This document shows positions 1 through 5,314 of a DNA stretch of 7,801 nt, piece after piece; the first letter of the stretch is position 1; each line of letters starts with the position of its first letter. The stretch is from Candidatus Sulfopaludibacter sp. SbA3 (GTDB lineage: Bacteria > Acidobacteriota > Vicinamibacteria > Vicinamibacterales > UBA2999). Made by a program: the position numbers and the translations under genes. The stretch lies in assembly GCA_945866285.1 (NCBI GenBank), contig CAMBHC010000115.1, positions 1 to 7,801 on the forward strand, read 5' to 3'. Under the pieces are notes generated by a model. It ran no database searches. It had not been told where the DNA came from and saw nothing but the letters and a program-made list of their open reading frames with translations.

Positions 1-524
1 TCGACAAGGGCGCCACCGAGAACAACGACGAGACCCGCGCCTACGTGAAGGACAAGTTCCGCTCCGCGTTGTGGCTGATCAAGTCGGTGGAGCAGCGGCA
101 GAAGACCATCCACAAGGTGGCCACCAGCATCTGTACCTTCCAGCGCGACTTCCTCGATCACGGCATCGAGCACCTGCGCCCGCTCGTGTTGCGCGACGTC
201 GCCAACGATATCGGCATGCACGAATCGACCGTCAGCCGCGTGGTCACCAACAAGTACATGCACACGCCGCAGGGCGTGTTCGAGATGAAGTACTTCTTCC
301 ACAGCGGCATCAGCAGTTCGTACGGCGACGCCGTGTCATCGGTGACCATCAAGAACCGCATCAAGAAGATCATCGAAAGCGAAGACCCGAAGAAACCGCT
401 CAGCGACTCGAAGATCGTCAACATCCTGCAGCGCGAGGGGCTCATGCTGGCGCGTCGAACCATCGCGAAATACCGGGAAGAGCTGAAGATTCCCACCTCG
501 AACCAGCGGAAGGTCATGTTCTAG
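1..524 (+). CDS. rpoN: RNA polymerase sigma-54 factor, C-terminal part (5' end outside window)
   Basis: Sigma-54 directs RNA polymerase to promoters with -24/-12 elements and needs an AAA+ enhancer-binding protein to open DNA. The first complete codon is at base 3 and the TAG stop ends at 524, so 173 residues are visible. They cover the core-binding/DNA-binding end: the conserved stretch with SALWLIKSVEQRQ, the helix-turn-helix around LRDVANDIGMHESTVSRVV (about 190-250), the following HTPQGVFEMKYFF segment, and the RpoN box ARRTIAKYRE at 450-479 that reads the -24 element. Nothing is truncated at the C-terminus. In many bacteria rpoN is followed by hpf (ribosome hibernation factor) and PTS genes; here hprK follows directly after 47 bases. 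A start at GTG 45 would be inside the conserved domain, so the true start lies upstream of the window. Confidence 0.97.
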   Translation, partial: DKGATENNDETRAYVKDKFRSALWLIKSVEQRQKTIHKVATSICTFQRDFLDHGIEHLRPLVLRDVANDIGMHESTVSRVVTNKYMHTPQGVFEMKYFFHSGISSSYGDAVSSVTIKNRIKKIIESEDPKKPLSDSKIVNILQREGLMLARRTIAKYREELKIPTSNQRKVMF

Positions 525-532
525 CAGTCAAC

Positions 533-555
533 CCGGCGGGCCAGTCGCCCGCCGG
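533..555 (+). promoter_or_regulatory. Perfect 9-bp GC-only hairpin between rpoN and hprK
   Basis: CCGGCGGGC (533-541) pairs perfectly with GCCCGCCGG (547-555) around the five-base loop CAGTC. The stem is all G/C, so it should be very stable in RNA. It fills half of the 47-base rpoN-hprK gap and ends 16 bases before the hprK ATG. No T-run follows, so it is not a standard intrinsic terminator. It could be a partial terminator, an RNA-stability or processing element at the 3' end of rpoN, or a structure affecting hprK translation, whose ribosome binding site is weak. The structure is seen; the role is inferred. Confidence 0.6.
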
Positions 556-571
556 AACCTTGCCCGAGACG

Positions 572-1579
572 ATGTCGATCACCCCGGCCATCACCGTACG
601 CGGTTTGCTCGATGTGGCGCCCGAGTCGGTGCGCTTGACCATTGACCTGCTGGCTGGCGCCAACGGACTCGAGCGCGACATCACCAGCCCCTATATCCAG
701 AAGACCGGTCTCGCGCTCGCCGGTTTTCACGAGTACCTGCAAGCCGGCCGCATTCTGCTGTTCGGTGACAGCGAAGTGCGATTCCTCGAGAGCATGGCGC
801 CCGCGGCCCGCCGTCAGGTCCTGGCCAAGTGCTTCAGTGAAGCACTCCCTTGCCTGTTGGTCACCGGCGGCGCCGAATTGCCGCCCGAGGTGGCGGAAGA
901 AGGGGAGCGGGCCGACCTCCCGATCCTGCGGACGCCGGCGCCGACCGCGGCGGCGATCGGCAAGCTCACGGCCATTCTCGAAGACCGGCTCGCCGCCCGC
1001 GAAATCATTCACGGCGTGCTGCTCGACATCATCGGCCTGGGCGTGCTGATCGTCGGCGAGAGCGGCATTGGCAAGAGCGAGTGCGCGCTCGACCTGGTGG
1101 TGCGCGGACACCGCCTGGTCGCGGACGACACGGTGGAGGTGCGCCGTCGCGGTGACTCGATCGTGATCGGCACGTCTCCGGAAATGACCCGGCATCACAT
1201 GGAAGTGCGCGGCCTCGGGTTGATCAATATTCGCGACCTGTTTGGCGTGGCCTCGACCCGGGCCTCGAAGCGAGTCGAACTGGTCGTGCAACTGGATCGT
1301 TGGGACCCCGACCGCGAGTACGATCGCTTGGGATTAGATGATGCCTTATACGATCTTATTGGCCTCAAGGTGCCGGTGATCCGCATGCCGGTGGCCCCCG
1401 GCCGAAACCTGGCGATCCTGGTGGAAGTGGCAGCGCGCAACCAGTTACTGCGCATGCGCGGTATCAACGCCGCGCGCGAGTTGGTGAAGCGGCTGGATGC
1501 CAGCCTGCTCAGCCCCTCAGCACCCCAGCACCTGAGCACTTCAGCACCCAAGCACTTAGAGGAAGACGAGGAGCTGTGA
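572..1579 (+). CDS. hprK: HPr kinase/phosphorylase
   Basis: Bifunctional cytoplasmic enzyme that phosphorylates HPr on Ser46 using ATP or pyrophosphate and removes the phosphate by phosphorolysis, linking metabolic state to PTS activity. The 335-residue product matches the usual 310-340. The N-terminal regulatory domain (about 1-130) is followed by the catalytic domain with His147, Walker A GESGIGKS (162-169, Lys168), the Asp185-Asp186 pair, the family signature MEVRGLGLINIRDLFG from 210, and the C-terminal VPVIRMPVAPGRN region. ATG 572 was chosen because it sits just before the conserved VRGLL start of the domain. The frame is open further upstream, but that extension overlaps rpoN and encodes nothing conserved. 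The ribosome binding site is weak (only CGAGAC-like sequence nearby). The last ~25 codons are a non-conserved tail made from an 8-bp tandem repeat. The stop overlaps the rapZ start by four bases (GTGA). HPr with Ser46, its expected substrate, is encoded in the same operon. Confidence 0.96.
   Translation: MSITPAITVRGLLDVAPESVRLTIDLLAGANGLERDITSPYIQKTGLALAGFHEYLQAGRILLFGDSEVRFLESMAPAARRQVLAKCFSEALPCLLVTGGAELPPEVAEEGERADLPILRTPAPTAAAIGKLTAILEDRLAAREIIHGVLLDIIGLGVLIVGESGIGKSECALDLVVRGHRLVADDTVEVRRRGDSIVIGTSPEMTRHHMEVRGLGLINIRDLFGVASTRASKRVELVVQLDRWDPDREYDRLGLDDALYDLIGLKVPVIRMPVAPGRNLAILVEVAARNQLLRMRGINAARELVKRLDASLLSPSAPQHLSTSAPKHLEEDEEL
1509..1556 (+). repeat. Imperfect 8-bp tandem repeat (6 units, consensus TCAGCACC) in hprK 3' end
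   Basis: Six consecutive octamers read TCAGCCCC, TCAGCACC, CCAGCACC, TGAGCACT, TCAGCACC and CAAGCACT. AGCAC recurs at exact 8-base intervals (1519, 1527, 1535, 1543, 1551). The array lies inside the hprK reading frame and encodes its serine/proline/histidine tail. Eight is not a multiple of three, so changes in copy number shift the frame. It may belong to a dispersed class of short repeats, since a similar GCACC-type repeat lies between tolB and pal. That relation is inference. Confidence 0.85.
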
Positions 1580-2475
1580 GCAAAGCGCGCACCACGCCCA
1601 TGAGCTGGTCCCGTTTCATCGTGCTGACCGGCCTGTCCGGCTCCGGGAAATCGCAGGCCATCCGGGCTCTCGAAGACCTCGGCTACTACTGCGTCGACAA
1701 CCTGCCGGTGTCGCTGTTGCCGGTGATGGCTGAACTGAGCGAACGCCAATCCGAACACAACCGCGTCGCGGTGGTGATGGATGTGCGCGAGTCACGCTTC
1801 GTCAGCGACTTCCCGCGCGTCTATCGCCAGCTGAAGACCAACAAGCACCTGCGCAGCAAGCTGATCTTCCTGGAAGCCGGCCACGCCGAGTTGGTGCGCC
1901 GCTTCAGTGAGACCCGCCGGCCGCATCCCCTGGCGCCCGATCGTCCGATCACCGAGGGGCTGTCCGAAGAGCGCGCCAGCTTGCGGACGATTCGCACCAT
2001 GGCCGATAAGGTCGTCGATACCTCAAAGCTGAACGTGCACGAACTGCGGCAGCAGTTGCGCGAACTGGTCTCGGGGCAGAAGCAGGCCTCGAAGCTGGTG
2101 CTGACGTTCCTGAGCTTCGGGTTTCAGAACGGCCCCCCGGCAGAAGCCGACGTGATGTTCGACGTGCGCTTCCTCAAGAACCCGCACTGGGTGCCGGCGC
2201 TGCGGCCTCAATCCGGTCGCGACCCGGCGGTCGCCGCCTACGTCCGGCGCCAGCCGGTCGCGCGTGCCCTGATCAAGCGGCTCAACTCGTTGCTCCGCTG
2301 GATGGTGCCCCTGTACGTGCAGGAAGGGAAGTCGTACCTGACGGTGGCCATTGGCTGCACGGGTGGCCGCCATCGCTCAGTCTATGTGGCCGAAGCACTG
2401 AAGCGTGAACTGTCGGATCTCAAGGGTGTCTCGGCGCGCGTCTCGCACCGCGACCTGGCGAAAGGGTCCCGATGA
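1576..2475 (+). CDS. rapZ: RapZ/YvcJ-family nucleotide-binding adaptor protein
   Basis: RapZ proteins bind nucleotides and, in E. coli, UDP-GlcNAc pathway metabolites (glucosamine-6-phosphate). There they deliver the small RNA GlmZ to RNase E; in other phyla the RNA role is unproven. The 299-residue product has the Walker A GLSGSGKS at 19-26, the ALEDLGYYCVDNLP block, the FGFQNGPPAEADVMFDVRFLKNPHW-type block cut here as FGFQNGPPAEADVMFDVR, and the C-terminal signature GCTGGRHRSVYVAEAL (260-275) that forms the metabolite-binding half. Start GTG 1576 overlaps the hprK stop (GTGA) and has AGAGGA 12 bases and GAGGAG 2 bases upstream, both imperfectly spaced, so translational coupling is likely. 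ATG 1600 is an alternative start, giving 291 residues, but lacks a ribosome binding site. The stop overlaps the EIIA gene by four bases. Neighbouring hprK and PTS genes are a common RapZ context. Confidence 0.95.
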   Translation: MSKARTTPMSWSRFIVLTGLSGSGKSQAIRALEDLGYYCVDNLPVSLLPVMAELSERQSEHNRVAVVMDVRESRFVSDFPRVYRQLKTNKHLRSKLIFLEAGHAELVRRFSETRRPHPLAPDRPITEGLSEERASLRTIRTMADKVVDTSKLNVHELRQQLRELVSGQKQASKLVLTFLSFGFQNGPPAEADVMFDVRFLKNPHWVPALRPQSGRDPAVAAYVRRQPVARALIKRLNSLLRWMVPLYVQEGKSYLTVAIGCTGGRHRSVYVAEALKRELSDLKGVSARVSHRDLAKGSR

Positions 2476-2930
2476 TTGGAGTGGTCGTGATCACGCACGG
2501 GCAGTTGGCCACCGAACTGGTCAACGCGGCCGAGATCATCGTTGGTGATCTCCCGCACTTCTCGGCGGTGTCGATCGGGTGGCACGAAGATGTGCAGGAC
2601 GCCCGGGAGGCGATTGCCGCGGCGATTGAACGCGTCCGGCAGCCCGGCGGGGTGCTGCTGGCCACCGACATGTTCGGCGGCACGCCGGCAAACCTGGGCA
2701 TCACGTTTCTCAAGGAGGACGCCGTCGAGATCGTCACCGGCGTGAACCTGCCCATGTTGATCAAGGCCGCCAACCTGCCTGATGGACAGCGCCTGACCGA
2801 CGTCGCACGCATGCTGCGCGAGCACGGGCGCAATGCGATTTGGGTGGCGTCCGACCTGCTGACGGGTGAGGCCGGTGCATCCGGTGCCGCGGGTTCGGCG
2901 ACGCGCAGTGACAGTGGTCCCACTGAATGA
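2472..2930 (+). CDS. PTS mannose-family EIIA protein (stand-alone)
   Basis: EIIA(Man)-fold phosphocarrier that accepts phosphate from HPr on a histidine. The 152-residue product carries the phospho-acceptor His9 in VVVITHGQLA and the DMFGGTP motif from Asp66, the two hallmarks of PF03610. The fold ends near residue 130. The last ~20 residues are an Ala/Gly/Ser-rich tail resembling the linker that joins EIIA to EIIB in ManX-type proteins, but no EIIB domain follows. ATG 2472 overlaps the rapZ stop (ATGA), with AAAGGG five bases upstream. With no EIIB or EIIC gene nearby, the protein probably ends a regulatory relay, signalling by its phosphorylation state rather than feeding a transporter. Its target cannot be told from the sequence. 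Confidence 0.94.
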   Translation: MIGVVVITHGQLATELVNAAEIIVGDLPHFSAVSIGWHEDVQDAREAIAAAIERVRQPGGVLLATDMFGGTPANLGITFLKEDAVEIVTGVNLPMLIKAANLPDGQRLTDVARMLREHGRNAIWVASDLLTGEAGASGAAGSATRSDSGPTE

Positions 2931-2943
2931 CCACTCGCGAGTG
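2912..2943 (+). promoter_or_regulatory. Overlapping alternative hairpins around the ptsH start codon
   Basis: Three complementary sets overlap the EIIA stop/HPr start. Stem A is CAGTGG (2912-2917) with CCACTG (2920-2925). Stem B is AGTGGTC (2913-2919) with GACCACT (2929-2935), which encloses the first two bases of the ATG at 2927 in its nine-base loop. Element C is the 12-bp palindrome CACTCGCGAGTG (2932-2943). A and B share their 5' arm, and B and C share CACT, so they exclude each other. This could form a small translation switch for HPr or be chance in GC-rich coding DNA. Confidence 0.35.
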
Positions 2944-3205
2944 CGTGATTCGTAATCGGCTGGGCCTGCATGCGCGCGCGGCCGCAAAGTTCGTGCACCT
3001 GGCAACGCGATTCTCGTCACACATTCGCGTCTCGCGTGAGGGCAAGACCATGGATGGCAAGAGCATCATGGGCATCCTGTTGCTGGCGGCCGGTGCGGGC
3101 ATGAGCATCGTGATCACGGCCGAGGGCAGTGACGAGACCGGCGCGGTCGACGCGTTGTGCCACCTGGTCGACAGCGGATTTGGAGAGGAACCGTGGAACG
3201 CCTGA
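2927..3205 (+). CDS. ptsH: Phosphocarrier protein HPr
   Basis: HPr takes phosphate from EI on His15 and passes it to EIIA; HPr kinase modifies it on Ser46. Both sites fall exactly at the canonical positions: His15 in NRLGLHARAA and Ser46 in KSIMGI, and the surrounding DGKSIMGILLLAA is typical of HPr that is an HprK substrate. Length 92 residues is near the usual 85-90. ATG 2927 overlaps the EIIA stop (ATGA) and has no clear ribosome binding site, so translation probably depends on termination of EIIA translation. The 3' end overlaps the ptsI start by 13 bases. Unlike the nitrogen-PTS NPr branch, the intact Ser46 and the nearby hprK indicate two-site regulation. Confidence 0.97.
   Translation: MTTRECVIRNRLGLHARAAAKFVHLATRFSSHIRVSREGKTMDGKSIMGILLLAAGAGMSIVITAEGSDETGAVDALCHLVDSGFGEEPWNA
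3182..3190 (+). promoter_or_regulatory. Ribosome binding site fixing the ptsI start
   Basis: GGAGAGGAA lies just before GTG 3193, with GGAG seven bases upstream. It sits inside the ptsH reading frame. It supports GTG 3193 over the upstream in-frame ATG at 3157, which would add 12 residues with no counterpart in EI proteins. Confidence 0.7.
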
Positions 3206-4935
3206 CCGGCATCGGCGTCTCGCCAGGGGCCGTGCTCGGCCGTGCGGTCATCCTGACCCAGCGCACCGAGGTGATGCGCTTCCCGATTCCGCCCGAACGG
3301 GTGGAGCAGGAAGTCGCCGCGCTGATGCGCGCACAGATGGACTCAAAGCAACAGTTGCAAGACATCAAGGCCCGGGTCGAACACGGCCCCGGCAGCGAAC
3401 TGGCCGCGCTGTTCGATGCGCAGTTGCTCATGCTCGACGACCCCATGCTGGTCGGCCGCGCCGAGAGCATCGTCCGCGCCGAGCGGGTCAACGCCGCCTG
3501 GGCCGTGCATCGTGCCTACGAAGAGCTGTATCTGGTGTTCCGGTCGATGGAAGACCCGTACCTTCGCGAGCGAGAGACCGACGTCGCCGACGTGGCCGGC
3601 CGCCTGCGACTGAACCTGCGGCACGGCGCCAAGGGCCCGAGGGAGTTGCTGAGCCAGGTTGACGGCCCGTCCGTACTGGTCGCCGACGAGTTGACGGCAT
3701 CGGTCGCCGCGCAGCTCGACTGGTCGCGCGTGCAGGCGTTTGCCACCGACGCCGGCAGCCGCACGTATCACACCGCCATCCTGGCACGTTCACTCAAGAT
3801 CCCCGCCATTGTCGGATTGCACGATGCGTCGCTGCGCATCGTCGCCGGCACGCCCGTAATCCTCGACGGCACGACCGGGGAGCTCACGGTCGCGCCCACG
3901 CCCGAGCAAATCGACGACGCGCATCGGCGGGCGACGCGGCCGCGCCGGCGGCACGCCGCCCCGGCGGAGACCGGTCCGGTGTCGACCACCGATGGCGTGA
4001 GGATTCGCCTCGAGGCCAACATCGAACTGCTCGAGGACCTGCCGTTCCTGAACGAGCATGGCGCCGAGGGCGTCGGCCTCTACCGGTCGGAATTCATGCT
4101 GTCGGGACGCCCGATTGAAAGCGTCACCGAAGACGACCAATACGCGCTCTACCGCAGCCTGCTCGAACAGGTCGCACCGCGACCCGTCACGATTCGCACC
4201 TTCGATGTCGACGAGCGGCACTTCGCCGGGCCCGGGCGCGGACCGGAACGGCGCCGGACGCGTCCAGGACTCCGTGGCCTGCGCCTGGGACTGGCCAATC
4301 CGGCCGTGCTGCGCACCCAGTTGCGCGCCCTGGTCCGTGCCTCGGCGCACGGTCCGTTGCGGATCATGTTCCCGTTCGTCACGGCGGTGGAAGAAGTCCG
4401 CGACGCCCGGAAGATTCTTGCCGAGGTCGTATCCGGGTTTAGCCGGATCGATCCAGCACAGATCAAGGTCGGCGCGATGATCGAGGTGCCCTCGGCCGCG
4501 CTCGCCGCCGACCTGCTCGCGCCGGAAGTCGACTTCTTCACGATCGGCACCAACGACCTGATCCAGTTCTGCCTCGCCGTCGACCGCACCGACGACCGCG
4601 TTTCCGATCTCTACGAACCCCTGCATCCGGCCGTGCTGCGGTTGATTCGCATCGTCCGCCGCGCGGCCGCGCGCCATCGCATTCCGGTCTCGCTGTGCGG
4701 AGAGATGGCGTCGGACCCGGCGCTGGTCGGACTGCTGGTCGGCCTCGGCCTCACCGAATTCAGCATGACCCCCGGCGCCATTCCGATCGTCCGCCAGGTG
4801 ATCGAAGAACTCAGTGCCACTGAAGCGCGACGGCTGGCCAGCCACGCCTTGCGGCTGGCAACCGCCACCGAAATCGAGCAGTATCTCTTCGACGCGCTGG
4901 CCGCGTCGGCTTTTCAAAGGAGTCCGTTGTCGTGA
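3193..4935 (+). CDS. ptsI: PTS Enzyme I (phosphoenolpyruvate-protein phosphotransferase), atypical subfamily
   Basis: EI autophosphorylates from phosphoenolpyruvate on a histidine and transfers the phosphate to HPr. From GTG 3193 the product is 580 residues, close to E. coli EI (575), starting with the typical LTGIGVSPGAVLGRAV. The N-terminal HPr-binding/swivelling domain (about 1-250) has the phospho-histidine His193 in GSRTYHTAILARS. The C-terminal PEP-binding barrel (about 265-575) has Arg298 (VGLYRSEF), Arg335 (VTIRTFDV), Glu431 (AMIEVPSAA), Asn454-Asp455 (IGTNDLIQF) and Cys502 (SLCGEM), matching E. coli residues almost position for position. Two departures stand out: the phospho-histidine motif has Ser-Arg-Thr-Tyr where Gly-Arg-Thr-Ser is usual, and the conserved DIGGDK loop after Arg335 reads DVDERH, losing the lysine. 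The basic loop at 346-357 also replaces the usual ENP stretch. The stop overlaps the cupin gene (GTGA). All core catalytic residues remain, so activity is likely. Confidence 0.96.
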   Translation: MERLTGIGVSPGAVLGRAVILTQRTEVMRFPIPPERVEQEVAALMRAQMDSKQQLQDIKARVEHGPGSELAALFDAQLLMLDDPMLVGRAESIVRAERVNAAWAVHRAYEELYLVFRSMEDPYLRERETDVADVAGRLRLNLRHGAKGPRELLSQVDGPSVLVADELTASVAAQLDWSRVQAFATDAGSRTYHTAILARSLKIPAIVGLHDASLRIVAGTPVILDGTTGELTVAPTPEQIDDAHRRATRPRRRHAAPAETGPVSTTDGVRIRLEANIELLEDLPFLNEHGAEGVGLYRSEFMLSGRPIESVTEDDQYALYRSLLEQVAPRPVTIRTFDVDERHFAGPGRGPERRRTRPGLRGLRLGLANPAVLRTQLRALVRASAHGPLRIMFPFVTAVEEVRDARKILAEVVSGFSRIDPAQIKVGAMIEVPSAALAADLLAPEVDFFTIGTNDLIQFCLAVDRTDDRVSDLYEPLHPAVLRLIRIVRRAAARHRIPVSLCGEMASDPALVGLLVGLGLTEFSMTPGAIPIVRQVIEELSATEARRLASHALRLATATEIEQYLFDALAASAFQRSPLS

Positions 4936-5288
4936 GTGAACCGTTACATCGCGTCGAGAAACCATGGGGATACGAGTTGTGGTGGGCCCGCACCGACCGC
5001 TATGTCGGCAAGCAGATCCACATCAACAAGGGTCACGCCCTCAGCCTGCAGTACCACAACAAGAAGGATGAGACGATCTTCGTGTGGTCGGGCCGCATCC
5101 TGTTCGAGCGGGAAGTCGATGGCAAGCTCGTCGGCACCGAAATGGGCCCAGGCGAGGCCGTGCACGTGACGCCGCCCACCGTGCATCGCATGACGGCGAT
5201 CGAGGATTCCGATGTACTGGAAGTCTCGACCCCCGAGACGGACGATGTCGTCCGGCTCGAGGATCGGTATGGACGGAAGGGAACCTAG
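4932..5288 (+). CDS. Cupin-domain protein, mannose-6-phosphate isomerase-like
   Basis: Small single-domain cupin of 118 residues, resembling the C-terminal isomerase domain of ManC-type bifunctional enzymes. It begins with the typical VEKPWGYELWW. Cupin motif 1 supplies likely metal ligands Gln40, His42 and Glu47, and motif 2 supplies His85 in VTPPTVHRMTA. The end VVRLEDRYGR is also characteristic of the ManC/phosphomannose isomerase type II group. GTG 4932 overlaps the ptsI stop (GTGA) and has a strong AAAGGAG (4916-4922) nine bases upstream. Being the last gene of the PTS operon suggests a sugar-phosphate-related enzymatic or sensing role, but the substrate is not proven; many small cupins bind other ligands. 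No mannose-1-phosphate guanylyltransferase domain is attached or adjacent in the window. Confidence 0.8.
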   Translation: MSEPLHRVEKPWGYELWWARTDRYVGKQIHINKGHALSLQYHNKKDETIFVWSGRILFEREVDGKLVGTEMGPGEAVHVTPPTVHRMTAIEDSDVLEVSTPETDDVVRLEDRYGRKGT

Positions 5289-5290
5289 GC

Positions 5291-5309
5291 CGCAGATTTA
5301 ACGCGGATT
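5291..5309. repeat. Short direct repeat in the convergent intergenic gap
   Basis: Between the cupin and ssb stop codons lie two near-identical octamers, CGCAGATT (5291-5298, counting the second C of the preceding CC) and CGCGGATT (5302-5309), offset by 11 bases. CCGC and GCGG at their left ends could also form a weak 4-bp hairpin with a nine-base loop. That is too weak to call a terminator. The gap (26 bases) otherwise holds nothing recognisable. Confidence 0.4.
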
Positions 5310-5314
5310 CGCTT

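Noticed and set aside
71..571. Upstream extension of the hprK frame
   Set aside because: It overlaps conserved rpoN sequence in another frame and gives Arg/His-rich nonsense; the HprK domain begins right after ATG 572.
521..1291. Open frame of 256 codons antisense to hprK
   Set aside because: Shadow of the hprK codon pattern; His/Arg/Gln-rich composition with no domain.
1330..1345. Sigma-54-like GG-N10-GC element inside hprK
   Set aside because: Only the GG and GC cores match; the flanking consensus bases are mostly wrong, and the proximity to rpoN is not evidence.
3157..3192. ATG 3157 as the ptsI start
   Set aside because: It adds 12 residues unlike EI and lies deeper in ptsH; GTG 3193 has a ribosome binding site and begins the conserved EI N-terminus.
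3790..4965. Long open frame (391 codons) antisense to ptsI
   Set aside because: It lies opposite a clearly conserved EI gene, its product has no recognisable motif, and long antisense frames are expected in GC-rich coding DNA.
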